From Oceanospirillum linum (GTDB lineage: Bacteria > Pseudomonadota > Gammaproteobacteria > Pseudomonadales > Halomonadaceae), in NCBI RefSeq assembly GCF_900182785.1, contig NZ_FXTS01000003.1, forward strand, positions 124,001 through 188,000: DNA of 64,000 nucleotides, written 5' to 3'. Made by a program: the position numbers and the translations under genes. Below, piece after piece: positions 53,701 through 63,332 of the stretch (positions are counted from its first letter, which is position 1; the number at the start of each line of letters is the position of its first letter). The notes below the pieces were generated by a model, which ran no database searches, was not told where the DNA came from, and was given only the letters and a program-made list of their open reading frames with translations.

Positions 53701-54714
53701 ATGGAAAAACGTAGAGTTTTAACCGGCATCACCACCACAGGTACCCCTCACTTGGGTAACTATGTAGGTGCGATCCGCCCCGCTATCGAAGCGAGCCGTG
53801 ATCCGAATAATGAATCTTTCTACTTCCTGGCTGACCTGCACGCCTTGATCAAATGCCACGATCCGAAACGGGTACAGGAATCCCGTCGTGAGATCGCCGC
53901 TACCTGGCTGGCCTTGGGTCTGGATACCGATAACTCTGTCTTCTACCGGCAGTCTGACATCCCTGAAATCACCGAACTGACCTGGCTGCTGACTTGCGTT
54001 TGTGCCAAGGGCCTGATGAATCGTGCCCACGCTTATAAAGCCGCAGTACAGGATAACGAAGCCGAGGGCGGAGCCGATCCGGATAAGGGTATTACCATGG
54101 GGCTGTTCAGCTATCCGGTACTGATGGCGGCAGATATTCTGATGTTTAACGCCACCGATGTACCGGTAGGCCGTGATCAGATTCAGCATATCGAAATGGC
54201 CCGTGACGTTGCCGGTCGTTTCAACCACATCTATAAAGGCCAGTACTTTAAGCTGCCGGAAGCCCGCATCGAAGAGAGTGTTGCGGTTCTGAACGGCCTG
54301 GATGGCCGAAAGATGAGCAAGAGCTACAACAACACGATTCCGCTATTTGTTTCTGAGAAGAAGCTACTCAAACTGATCCGCAAGATCAAAACCAACTCAC
54401 TGGAGCCGGGCGAACCAAAGAACACCGAGGATTGTACTCTGTTCCAGATCTGGCAAGCCTTTGCTAACGAAAGCCAAATTGCCGATATGCGCCAGCAGTA
54501 CGAAAACGGCATCGGCTGGGGCGATATGAAAAACGCTCTGTTCGAACTGGTAAACGATCACCTGAAAGAGCCTCGCAGCAAGTACGAAGAGCTGATGAAT
54601 GATATGGGCTATGTCGAAGAGGTGATGCATAAAGGTGCAGAAAAAGCTCGCGCTGAAGCCGGTACCCGTATCGACCTACTGCGTAAAACCGTTGGTTTTG
54701 GGTCTTTTGTTTAG
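53701..54714 (+). CDS. trpS: tryptophanyl-tRNA synthetase
   Basis: Charges tRNA-Trp. Class I signatures are TPHLGNYVG near residue 20 (HIGH equivalent) and KMSKS in GRKMSKSYNN. 337 residues, matching E. coli TrpS (334). The ATG at 53701 follows a 241-base gap after the Abi gene. A strong terminator follows. Confidence 0.97.
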   Translation: MEKRRVLTGITTTGTPHLGNYVGAIRPAIEASRDPNNESFYFLADLHALIKCHDPKRVQESRREIAATWLALGLDTDNSVFYRQSDIPEITELTWLLTCVCAKGLMNRAHAYKAAVQDNEAEGGADPDKGITMGLFSYPVLMAADILMFNATDVPVGRDQIQHIEMARDVAGRFNHIYKGQYFKLPEARIEESVAVLNGLDGRKMSKSYNNTIPLFVSEKKLLKLIRKIKTNSLEPGEPKNTEDCTLFQIWQAFANESQIADMRQQYENGIGWGDMKNALFELVNDHLKEPRSKYEELMNDMGYVEEVMHKGAEKARAEAGTRIDLLRKTVGFGSFV

Positions 54715-54770
54715 GCTCACTTCTTATATTTAGGCTGGGCTCTTAAGCTGCATGCCCTGAACACGAAAGC

Positions 54771-54802
54771 AAAAATCCCCGATTATGATCGGGGATTTTT
54801 TT
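54771..54802 (+). terminator. rho-independent terminator of trpS
   Basis: ATCCCCGAT (54775-54783) pairs with ATCGGGGAT (54788-54796), followed by six T residues. Confidence 0.9.
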
Positions 54803-54833
54803 GCATTCGCCTCTACCGCTCAGAGCAGATAGG

Positions 54834-55778
54834 TCAGGGCGATTCCTTATCCTGACGCTCAGCCACAACGACCTGATTACGACCTGCCAGTTTAGCGCGA
54901 TAAAGGGCATTATCCGCCCGAAGAATCAGACCGGTCTGGGTCTCAGGCTGTTTATCGCTTTTCGACGCCACACCAAAGCTTGCAGTCACTACAGGGGCTA
55001 CGTTACTGCTGGGGTGTTTCAGCTGCAATTCTTCAATCTCTTTCCGGCAGCGCTCAGCAAGATGTTCTGCTACATCTACGGCTTGTCCGGGAAGAATGAT
55101 ACAAAACTCCTCACCACCGTATCGGGCAACCTGATAACCATAGCTTTGCAGCTGAGTTCTCAGGTAATCGGATACAGCAACCAGGCACTTATCTCCAGCC
55201 TGATGCCCCAGATGATCATTATATTGCTTGAAAAAATCGATATCAAAAAACACCAGACTCAAGGGCGTTCCCTGGAGCTCTGAGCGGCGCAACTCTCTCT
55301 CCAGCATCATATTAAAGTGACGGCGATTAGCAATACCGGTCAGCTCATCGGTCAGTGCCATCTGATTCAGTTTTTCAGCTTGCTTGTTCAGCAAGGCTTC
55401 ACGTCGCACCATAGAACTGACGTCCTGCACCTCAATCAAACAGAAGCGCTTACCATCTGACAGCATAGGCTGCACACGAATAGATTGGGAAAAACGCTCA
55501 CGACGTGCGCCTTGCCCCCGAAACAATGGCAACGGAGACCGGTTAAGGCCCGGGGATAAAAGTGACGGCAGACCTGATTTTAACGCCTGCATGACGGCTT
55601 GGTGAATGCGAAAATCCACAAGCTCAGGATAATGCTCAAATAGCACCTTACCCTGCAGGTCTTCCGAAGTATCAAAGGCTTTATTGAGCCAATGGTTAAT
55701 AAAATGAACCCGGTATTCTTCATCCAGAATCATGACGCCAGACTGAAGTACTGACAACGCCCGTTCAAAAAGCTGCAT
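54834..55778 (-). CDS. PAS-GGDEF diguanylate cyclase in a CheY-CheC operon
   Basis: A 314-residue cytoplasmic cyclase: PAS at about 1-120, a short linker, then GGDEF at about 145-305 with active site GGEEF in ARYGGEEFCIILPG. The position of the inhibitory site is S-Y-G-Y, not RxxD, so product inhibition by the usual site is not expected. It is third in a leftward operon after CheY- and CheC-like genes, 26 bases from the CheC stop. Confidence 0.92.
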   Translation of the reverse strand: MQLFERALSVLQSGVMILDEEYRVHFINHWLNKAFDTSEDLQGKVLFEHYPELVDFRIHQAVMQALKSGLPSLLSPGLNRSPLPLFRGQGARRERFSQSIRVQPMLSDGKRFCLIEVQDVSSMVRREALLNKQAEKLNQMALTDELTGIANRRHFNMMLERELRRSELQGTPLSLVFFDIDFFKQYNDHLGHQAGDKCLVAVSDYLRTQLQSYGYQVARYGGEEFCIILPGQAVDVAEHLAERCRKEIEELQLKHPSSNVAPVVTASFGVASKSDKQPETQTGLILRADNALYRAKLAGRNQVVVAERQDKESP

Positions 55779-55804
55779 ATGTGTTTTAAAGTCCTTAGAA
55801 CGAT

Positions 55805-56413
55805 CTACTGAACGCCTTCCAGAAAGCCTCTCAGTGCCTGCTGCAAATTTGCTTCAGACCCACTGCCCATAATAAAGGCCAGGTAACCCTCCAGATTCTG
55901 ACTCTCAAGAGCCAGTTGGATTTGAATAAAGAGTACAGTCTGCTCACTCTCTGGTTTTTGTAAAATTTCATCCACAGAGGCAACAGTTAATTCAGGCAGA
56001 TCACAGGAAAAAGTATCCTGCAGCATATCCGCAATCGTTGAGAAACAAGCGTTAAGAATAATATTCCCAATCTCATTCAAAGCATCCTGTTCAATCTCAC
56101 TGAGCTGCTCAATCGGGACCTGACTACCCAGCATCAGGCGAACAATCTCCAGACTGGAGTTCTCCGGAAACATCAGCATCGCTTCACCGGAAAAACTGCC
56201 ATTAAACATCTGACTGACACAGGTCAGACGCTCGGCACCAATGCCCGGGGACAGGAGTTCAATAACCCGGTGGATGGGCATAACATGCACCACAGGAACG
56301 CTCATAGTGACAGGCTCCTGAGTCAGTTCACTGAGAGCAGAAGCCGAACGCCCCACACTGATATTAAAGATTTCAGCCAGTGCATCTAACTCCAGTACAG
56401 TCAGATCATTCAT
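55805..56413 (-). CDS. CheC-type response-regulator phosphatase
   Basis: A 202-residue CheC/CheX-family protein. Both active-site motifs are intact: D-A-L-A-E-I-F-N near residue 10 and D-A-L-N-E-I-G-N near residue 110, each with the Glu and Asn used to remove phosphate from CheY-type receivers. It overlaps the CheY-like gene by 8 bases, so its target is probably that receiver. No cheA or other chemotaxis kinase is in the window. Confidence 0.9.
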   Translation of the reverse strand: MNDLTVLELDALAEIFNISVGRSASALSELTQEPVTMSVPVVHVMPIHRVIELLSPGIGAERLTCVSQMFNGSFSGEAMLMFPENSSLEIVRLMLGSQVPIEQLSEIEQDALNEIGNIILNACFSTIADMLQDTFSCDLPELTVASVDEILQKPESEQTVLFIQIQLALESQNLEGYLAFIMGSGSEANLQQALRGFLEGVQ

Positions 56414-56777
56414 TTTCCCGGCTCCAGATCGCCAGTGCCTTTTCAGCTACCGCCGGAGTAATCGGCTTGGCAATAAAGTGAACCCCAAGCTCTTCTGCCC
56501 GGGCCTGACTGGAGGACTGAATATTGGCAGACAAAAGAATCATGGTCGTATCCGGTAGTTGAGGACGCAAAACTTCAACAGCCTCAAAACCATCCATCAC
56601 CGGCATATTAATATCCATAACAATCAGATCCGGCGTGTCAGCGGTGGCCTTTTCAACGGCCTGCTGGCCATCTTCTGCCTCAACTATCAGCCAGTCGCTG
56701 GCGACCATATTGATCATTTTACTTAGCATCATGCGGGAAACACGACTGTCGTCCACCACCAAAACCGTTTTGCTCAT
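56406..56777 (-). CDS. CheY-like single-domain response regulator
   Basis: A 123-residue receiver domain without output. The acidic pair is in VVDDSRVSRMM, the phospho-Asp in LIVMDINMPVMDG, the switch Ser in ILLSANIQ and the invariant Lys in FIAKPITP. First gene of the CheY-CheC-GGDEF operon. The kinase that phosphorylates it is not nearby. Confidence 0.95.
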   Translation of the reverse strand: MSKTVLVVDDSRVSRMMLSKMINMVASDWLIVEAEDGQQAVEKATADTPDLIVMDINMPVMDGFEAVEVLRPQLPDTTMILLSANIQSSSQARAEELGVHFIAKPITPAVAEKALAIWSRENE

Positions 56778-56994
56778 AAATCTACCTTAAAATTAAAATC
56801 TGAAAACAGAGCTGCTGTCTGAAATTGTGTTTAACAGCTCAGAAGCTTTATGGGGCGATTAAATAAGCTGTTCTTAGGCTAATCTATCGTATATTCGCTT
56901 AAAAAGCAGTATCCAGCCGGATTGTTTATTGCGACACAGCATAGAAAAATTACAAGAAGTTACACCTTTAATTTATAACCAACTGATATAAAAG

Positions 56995-57028
56995 AAAAAA
57001 ACCGATTGGATATTCCAATCGGTTTTTT
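56995..57028. terminator. bidirectional terminator of the RND efflux operon
   Basis: AACCGATTGG pairs perfectly with CCAATCGGTT around a 5-base loop, with T-runs on both strands. It lies 32 bases after the RND permease stop. Confidence 0.9.
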
Positions 57029-57059
57029 CAGTAGATACGAGACTAAACAGTACTGATGA

Positions 57060-60000
57060 CTATTCGTAATCTGGCTCAGGCATATGTGGCAGCTTCTGCA
57101 CAATGTAAGTGTAAACCGTTGGTACCACATAAAGTGTTAGTAACGTACCAAAAGTCAGACCGCCTACAATCACCCAACCAATAGCCTGGCGACTTTCTGC
57201 ACCGGCACCGGTAGCCAGGGCCAACGGCAGGTTACCCAGCACCATTGCACCGGTCGTCATCAGAATCGGACGCAGACGCAGAACACTCGCTTCGACAATC
57301 GCTTCAAACTTCTCTTTGCCCTCTTCCCTGAGCTGGTTGGCAAATTCCGTCATCAGAATACCGTGCTTGGTGATCAGACCAATCAGTGTAATCAGGCCGA
57401 TCTGACTATATACATTCAAGGTACCACCGGTCATCTTCATGGTGAGCAGCGCCCCCAAAATAGCCAATGGAACCGTCAGCATAATCACCATTGGAGAGCG
57501 GAAGCTCTCAAACTGTGCTGCCAGAACCAGATAGATGAAGCCCAGCGCCAAAATAAAGGTAATCATCAGAGAGTCGCCAGATTCCACATATTCCCGGGCC
57601 TGGCCACTGTAATCAAACTGGATTCCCTGAATACCCATCTCTTCCGCTGTTTGCTCAATCGTATCCCGTAGCCAAACCAGAGCATCCCCCTGAGTCAGCC
57701 CCGGAGTCAGACTGGCTTTAATGGTTGCTGCGCGCAGTTTATTGAAGTGGTTTAGTTCCTTAGGTGCAACCGTCTCAACCAAGGTTACCAGGTTTGATAA
57801 CTGGATCATCTGGCCCGAAGAAGAACGCACATAAATAGACGACAATGAAGATGGTGTAGCGCGATCCACATCCGCTACTTTAGCAATAACATCATATTGC
57901 TCATTACCATCTTTATAGCGGGTAATCGTCCGACCACCCAGCAGAGTTTCCAACGTGCTGGTCACATCGGAAATAGAAACCCCTATCGCTGCAGCCTTAT
58001 CACGATTAATCTTCAGGTTGATCTGCGGTTTGTTCAGTTTCAGATCAACATCCGGGTTAACCAGCTTTCCACTGGCGTAAACCTTGCCCATAACCGCGCC
58101 AATCAGCTTCTGCAAATCTTCGAAGTTGGCCGTGGACTGAACAACCATTTCAACCGGGCGGGCAGTCGGGCTTTGTCCCAGGGATGCCGGTGTAATCGGG
58201 AATGACATGATACCCGGAATACCGGCATACATAGGGCCACCCAGAGTTCCTGCAATTTCCTGAGCACTCCGTTCGCGCTCTTCCCAATCTTTAAGACCGG
58301 CAAAAGAAATCACATTACTTTCCGTTGGGAACAGACCGGTAATCACGAAATAGCGCTCAATCTCCGGTACACCAGAGAATACACCTTCAATCTGACGGCT
58401 GTACTTGTCCAGAAATTCTGTAGTAGATCCTTCAGGGCCGATACCAAAGCCGATAATCGTTCCCCGGTCTTCAACCGGTGACAATTCGCTGTTCAGACTG
58501 CTAAAGGTAATATACAAACCACCCAAACAGGCCACACCAACCAACAGCACAACCGGACGAGCTTTCATGGTCCATTTCAGAGAGCGACGATAAAGGTCAC
58601 CCAGGCCGTTCAGAACTTTCTCACCCCAAAGGTAGAACTTACCATGATTCTCATGCTTAAGAATGCGGGAACACATCATGGGTGATAAGGTTAAAGCAAC
58701 AAAGCCCGATACAAGTACAGCTCCGGCCAGTGTCAGTGCAAATTCTGCAAACAGCTTACCTGTCCGTCCTTCGGTAAAGGCCAAAGGCGTAAACACCGCC
58801 GCCAGAGTAATGGTCATAGCGATAACCGCAAAACCGATCTCTTTGGAGCCTTTAAATGCCGCCTGAACCGGGTGCATCCCCTCTTCAATGTGACGATAGA
58901 TATTCTCCAGCATCACAATAGCATCATCCACCACCAGACCAATGGCCATCACCATCGCCAACAGCGTCAGAGTGTTGATGGAGTAGCCCAATATGTACAT
59001 AAAGACAAAGGCACCAATCAGAGAAACCGGAATGGTGACCAGAGGAATTAAAGTCGCACGCAGGGAGCGCAGGAAGATAAAGATCACCAGAATAACCAGG
59101 ATCACAGCTTCTGCGATGGTGGAATACACTGCTTTAATAGAGCGATCAATAAAAATAGAGGAATCGTAAGCGACATTCACTTTCATTCCTTCCGGCAGAA
59201 TCGCTTCAATTTCCGGAATCATCTCACGCACACTACTGGAAACATCCAGCGGGTTAGCCACCGACTGTTTGACAACCCCCATAGCAACAGCCGTCTTACC
59301 TTTAAAACGTACCGTGCCCCGATCATTTTCAGCATCAATACGAACACGGGCAACATCTTTTACCCGAACAAGATAACCGTCGTTGTCACGGAGGATCACC
59401 TGCTCGAACTCTTCCGGGGTCTGCAGATCCGTTTGAGCTAACAGGGTAAATTCACGATTCTCAGACTTGATTGTACCCGATGGGACCTCAAGGTTCTGAC
59501 TACGTATCGCATTGGATATATCGGTAGTTGTGACACCAAAGGCCGCCATACGCGCCTTATCCAGCCAAATGCGCATAGCATATCGGCGCTCACCAAAGAT
59601 ACGGACTTCAGCCACACCTGGCGCAGTCTGCAGACGGTCTTTCACCAGTCGATCGGCAAAATCGGTCATCTCTAACGGCGTATGGTTCGGGCTGGAAAAG
59701 GCCAGATACATAATAGGCTGAGCATTTGCCTCTACCTTCGCAACGATCGGCTCATCAATATCATCCGGCAAGCGACCCCGTACACGGCCCACACGGTCAC
59801 GCACATCAGAAGCTGCGTTGTCGGCATTACGCTCCAACTTAAAGTTAATAGTGATCTGACTCTCTCCGGTACTGGAAGAAGAGGTCATATAATCGATACC
59901 TTCAATACCAGAGAGTGAATCTTCCAGTACATTCGTTACCTGAGATTCGATAATACTGGCGTTAGCACCAGTATACGTGGTGACAACAGAAACCGTCGGC

Positions 60001-60125
60001 ACATCAATATTCGGGTACTCCCGAACCGAAAGACGGTCGTAGGCGATCACGCCCACCAGCATCAGCAACAGACTCATCACTGTTGCAAATACCGGTCGTT
60101 TAATGGAAATTTCTGACAATACCAT
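57060..60125 (-). CDS. RND (HAE1) multidrug efflux permease
   Basis: Trimeric proton-driven exporter of 1021 residues with 12 predicted helices and two large periplasmic loops. The proton-relay pair is in LVVDDAIVMLENI. N-terminus reads RPVFATVMSLLLMLVGVIAYDRLSVREYPNID as in AcrB/MexB relatives. It is second in a leftward operon, 38 bases after the adaptor gene. No TolC gene or TetR regulator is in the window. Confidence 0.96.
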   Translation of the reverse strand: MVLSEISIKRPVFATVMSLLLMLVGVIAYDRLSVREYPNIDVPTVSVVTTYTGANASIIESQVTNVLEDSLSGIEGIDYMTSSSSTGESQITINFKLERNADNAASDVRDRVGRVRGRLPDDIDEPIVAKVEANAQPIMYLAFSSPNHTPLEMTDFADRLVKDRLQTAPGVAEVRIFGERRYAMRIWLDKARMAAFGVTTTDISNAIRSQNLEVPSGTIKSENREFTLLAQTDLQTPEEFEQVILRDNDGYLVRVKDVARVRIDAENDRGTVRFKGKTAVAMGVVKQSVANPLDVSSSVREMIPEIEAILPEGMKVNVAYDSSIFIDRSIKAVYSTIAEAVILVILVIFIFLRSLRATLIPLVTIPVSLIGAFVFMYILGYSINTLTLLAMVMAIGLVVDDAIVMLENIYRHIEEGMHPVQAAFKGSKEIGFAVIAMTITLAAVFTPLAFTEGRTGKLFAEFALTLAGAVLVSGFVALTLSPMMCSRILKHENHGKFYLWGEKVLNGLGDLYRRSLKWTMKARPVVLLVGVACLGGLYITFSSLNSELSPVEDRGTIIGFGIGPEGSTTEFLDKYSRQIEGVFSGVPEIERYFVITGLFPTESNVISFAGLKDWEERERSAQEIAGTLGGPMYAGIPGIMSFPITPASLGQSPTARPVEMVVQSTANFEDLQKLIGAVMGKVYASGKLVNPDVDLKLNKPQINLKINRDKAAAIGVSISDVTSTLETLLGGRTITRYKDGNEQYDVIAKVADVDRATPSSLSSIYVRSSSGQMIQLSNLVTLVETVAPKELNHFNKLRAATIKASLTPGLTQGDALVWLRDTIEQTAEEMGIQGIQFDYSGQAREYVESGDSLMITFILALGFIYLVLAAQFESFRSPMVIMLTVPLAILGALLTMKMTGGTLNVYSQIGLITLIGLITKHGILMTEFANQLREEGKEKFEAIVEASVLRLRPILMTTGAMVLGNLPLALATGAGAESRQAIGWVIVGGLTFGTLLTLYVVPTVYTYIVQKLPHMPEPDYE

Positions 60126-60163
60126 GCCGAAGATGCTCCTTAATTAGCCATTAGCAGATGGGC

Positions 60164-61237
60164 TTACTGGCTTTGTTCAGCCTGAGGTTTTGCGGATTGC
60201 AGATTTACCGGCATGGCTGCTGCACCAGGACGGAGTTTCATTTGTCCTGCTGTAACAACAATATCACCTGCTTTAACCCCCTGAAGAACCTGTACACGGC
60301 CACGTTCCCGAATACCTGTCACCACAGGGCGAATAGCAACTTTACCTTCTTCCAGCACATAGACCAGTTGAACATTCCCCTGGGGAACTAACGCCTCTTC
60401 CTGCAGAAGCAGTGCATCTTCAATCGTTTCCAGATTCAGGTTAACACGGGCAAACAGACCCGGACGCAACTTACCACTATCATTAGGCAAGCTGGCGACC
60501 ACCTTCACACTTCGGCCATTCACATCCACTTCCGGAGACACGGCGAATACGGTGCCTTTAAACTGCTCACCTGGAATCGCATCTATAGAAACAGCAACAC
60601 TTTGCCCCACCGCAAGGCCTGTCAGATAAACCTCAGGAACACGGAATTCAATACGCAGCGGGTTAACAGATACCAGACTGACCAACGACTGCCCTGGTGT
60701 CACATACTCACCAACACTGACCTCACGCAAACCCACCAGGCCATCAAAAGGTGCGTTCAGCGTCATTTTGCCCAATCGCTCTTTAGCCAGTGCAACACCT
60801 GCCTGGTCAATACGCAGTTTTGCCAAAGCACTATCCCGGGTATTAACACTACCTGCGTTAGAGCTTACCAATTGATTAGCACGCTTATATTCAACCTCGC
60901 TAAGTCCCCGACTGGCTTCAGCCTGTTTCAGTTCAGCGCTCGGAATAGAGTCATCCAGCTTAATCAGAGGCATACCTGCCTTAACCATCTGGCCTTCACG
61001 GAATAAAATTTTTGCAACCCGGCCCGCCACTTCAGGACTGATGACAACAGACTCATCCGCTGAAAGGGAACCAACCACCTCCACCGTGCGTTCAAGAGTT
61101 TCTGCCTGTACAACCTGTGCCTCCACCGGCATCGGAGGCATTTCTGCTGCATTGGCCTTAATGGCGCTGAAAGTAAGGGCACTGATGAAAGGTAACAAAG
61201 CACCGAATGTCAGTGTCCGGGAAAGGGAGTGTTTCAT
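60164..61237 (-). CDS. RND periplasmic adaptor (membrane-fusion) protein
   Basis: A 357-residue adaptor linking the RND permease to an outer-membrane channel. A Sec signal peptide ends near IKANAAEMPP; no lipobox cysteine is present. The beta-barrel/lipoyl segments (GRVAKILFREGQMVKAGMPLIKLDD, then GLVGLREVSVGEYVTPGQSL) flank a short hairpin. I choose the ATG at 61237, which begins the signal peptide and has AGAGG upstream, over an upstream frame start at 61336. Confidence 0.92.
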   Translation of the reverse strand: MKHSLSRTLTFGALLPFISALTFSAIKANAAEMPPMPVEAQVVQAETLERTVEVVGSLSADESVVISPEVAGRVAKILFREGQMVKAGMPLIKLDDSIPSAELKQAEASRGLSEVEYKRANQLVSSNAGSVNTRDSALAKLRIDQAGVALAKERLGKMTLNAPFDGLVGLREVSVGEYVTPGQSLVSLVSVNPLRIEFRVPEVYLTGLAVGQSVAVSIDAIPGEQFKGTVFAVSPEVDVNGRSVKVVASLPNDSGKLRPGLFARVNLNLETIEDALLLQEEALVPQGNVQLVYVLEEGKVAIRPVVTGIRERGRVQVLQGVKAGDIVVTAGQMKLRPGAAAMPVNLQSAKPQAEQSQ

Positions 61238-61586
61238 GTAATTGAGCCTCTGCTTATCCTTGAGCATGTTGTGTTGCTGAGCTGCTTGCTTTATACAGTC
61301 TTGTTGAACAACGTATGCTGCCGTTGTCGGCGACATGTAGCGTTCGTACTCGAACTATCAGCGAGTCATACACGAGCTACGTCGCACAGGACAAATGGAT
61401 TGATATGTAAAATAACGGACTATGATACTCAGCTTTAAGGCGCATCATAGAGGAACAATTAATCGTCAATCATCCTGTGAGTAATAACCCGGAGAATCGA
61501 GTATCTCAGATATTTTTTCAATGAGAAATCCAAATGATTTTACCTGAAACCGGCCACGCTCTGTACCGCACCCGGAAAGCTGCATC
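61238..61586. other. 349-base gap upstream of the RND operon
   Basis: It holds the RND promoter and the tail region after the ZIP gene. A weak dyad ACTCG-N9-CGAGT lies near 61353-61371. The minus-strand frame at 61466-61690 overlaps the ZIP gene out of frame and is not supported. Confidence 0.4.
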
Positions 61587-62309
61587 TCAGCCATGAACCA
61601 GTATTTGCTGCCCCAAAAGCCCGGTAAGAAAACCTGCAACCGCCGCCATTGGTGGCCACCAGTCCTTATCAAGACGAACCTGGGGTGCAATATCCTGGAA
61701 CGTCAGATAAAGAATGCCGCCAGTCGCCCAAAGCATAATGAAGCCGAGCGCCATTTCCATTTCTGAAAGCCAGACAAAACCTACCCAGGCAGAGAACGGG
61801 CCAATAGGTACCAGCAGAATAAAGAAGATCAGGATTTTCCGACACTGCCCCGGACGAACAGCGATCATTTCACGGTACGCATTAAAGCCTTCCGGCAGAT
61901 TCTGCAGCGCCATCAGTAGCGCCAACAGCAAACCACTCTCACTCCCCAGGGCCAGAGAAGCGCCCAGGGCCATCGCCTCTGGCATAAAATCCAGCAACAT
62001 CGCCAGTAACTGGGCCGTTGAACCGCCCTGACGACTCAGAATGATATCCGCAACCATGAACATCAGGCCGCCACTTAGCACCGCAACTGCAACCCATACC
62101 GTTGATAGTGATTTCTGGCCTTCCGGCACCAGAACCAGCGCAACGGCGGCCAACAGGACACCCGCTCCATAGGCAATCACCGAGTGCTTCAGCTCCTGCT
62201 CAAGCCACTGATTCTGAAAGCGCTCAATTCGGGCCAGAAAACCGCCCAAAGGTATGGTTATCGCTGCAAGCGTCGAATAAAGCAACGCCAGCTTCAGGGC
62301 TTCAGACAT
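61587..62309 (-). CDS. ZIP-family metal transporter
   Basis: A 240-residue membrane protein with about eight helices. The conserved helix IV reads LALLMALQNLPEGFNAY with the metal-binding N-x-P-E-G; helix V carries a further acidic/polar set. The N-terminal DFMPEAMALG segment is also typical. The family imports Zn2+ or other divalent metals. The ATG at 62309 has AAGGG seven bases upstream; a longer frame from 62393 is not supported. Confidence 0.88.
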   Translation of the reverse strand: MSEALKLALLYSTLAAITIPLGGFLARIERFQNQWLEQELKHSVIAYGAGVLLAAVALVLVPEGQKSLSTVWVAVAVLSGGLMFMVADIILSRQGGSTAQLLAMLLDFMPEAMALGASLALGSESGLLLALLMALQNLPEGFNAYREMIAVRPGQCRKILIFFILLVPIGPFSAWVGFVWLSEMEMALGFIMLWATGGILYLTFQDIAPQVRLDKDWWPPMAAVAGFLTGLLGQQILVHG

Positions 62310-62408
62310 GATGCATCCCTTCTTATATATTCTGATCAGAAAAAAGCTCGTTAAAGCATTCAGAAGGCTACAGTAAAGCCCTTGTGACTGCACTTTTATC
62401 CTACTGAA

Positions 62409-63179
62409 TCAGGCTATAAAACTCTGCCAGAGAAGGCGCAAAGCCAGTAGCGTGACAATCAGTGCAAAACCCCGACGAAACAGATGCCCCGGAATCCGGT
62501 TCAGCAGCTTAAGTCCCAACCAGGTCCCGAAAGCACCGGCAGCAATCATTAATACAATCGGTACCAACCATGCAGAAAAGTGGAAGCCCAATGCCCCAAA
62601 GACAACCGCCTTGGTCACATGCTGAAATGACATACATGCAGAGAAGGTTGCGGTTGTGGATAATTTATCCTGACCCAACCGGTGCACAAAGGCCGCCACT
62701 AAAGGACCTGTCGCCCCAACGAACATAGAGATCAGGGTTGTCAGTCCTCCGGCAAAAACGGTTTTAGCACCACTTACAGCCAGTTTTTTCGGCTTTGGCC
62801 CCCAAACCATATAGAGAATAAAAAACGCTACAGCCCCCTGAATCCAGTCAACCGGTAGCTGAACAAGCACCTGAGACGCGATCAAAGCTCCCAGCATAGC
62901 GCCCAGAGTAAACCTCAACACCATTGGCCAGTGAATATGTCGGCGGGTCATCAGTGCCCGATTCGCATTGGAACCAAACTGTACTAAACCATGCACCGGG
63001 ATCAGAGCCAGAGGAGGCAGCAGCGTTGCCATCACCGCCAGCAGCAGTACACCTCCGCCAATGCCCATGGCTGCGGTGATAAAAGAGGTCACTCCGCTGG
63101 TAAGCACCAGCCAAAAGAGATGAAGATTAGAAAGCCCTTCCGCTAAAGGCATTATCCAAAACGCCTGCAGATCCGTCAT
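62409..63179 (-). CDS. TauE/SafE (TSUP) family permease, second copy
   Basis: A 256-residue membrane protein with about eight helices and the TSUP signature FITAAMGIGGGVLLLAVMA (about residues 33-51) and FAGGLTTLISMFVGATGPLVAAFVH. It is only distantly similar to the TSUP protein near lgt. I choose the ATG at 63179 (AGG five to six bases upstream) over a GTG at 63191. Substrate unknown. Confidence 0.88.
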   Translation of the reverse strand: MTDLQAFWIMPLAEGLSNLHLFWLVLTSGVTSFITAAMGIGGGVLLLAVMATLLPPLALIPVHGLVQFGSNANRALMTRRHIHWPMVLRFTLGAMLGALIASQVLVQLPVDWIQGAVAFFILYMVWGPKPKKLAVSGAKTVFAGGLTTLISMFVGATGPLVAAFVHRLGQDKLSTTATFSACMSFQHVTKAVVFGALGFHFSAWLVPIVLMIAAGAFGTWLGLKLLNRIPGHLFRRGFALIVTLLALRLLWQSFIA

Positions 63180-63332
63180 ATTGCCTACCACCTATTCAGA
63201 TAAAACCCGATTAAAAGCCGCTCAGAAAAGCTGATACCCGATGACATGACAAATGCTGGGCACCCAGCTCTTAAGGATCACGTTATATCACGAAGTGCTC
63301 TGTTTTTACCTATCTGAACGACTCATCAGAAA

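Noticed and set aside
61466..61690. 74-residue minus-strand frame overlapping the ZIP gene
   Set aside because: Out of frame with the clear ZIP gene; the first half is its shadow and the rest has no support.
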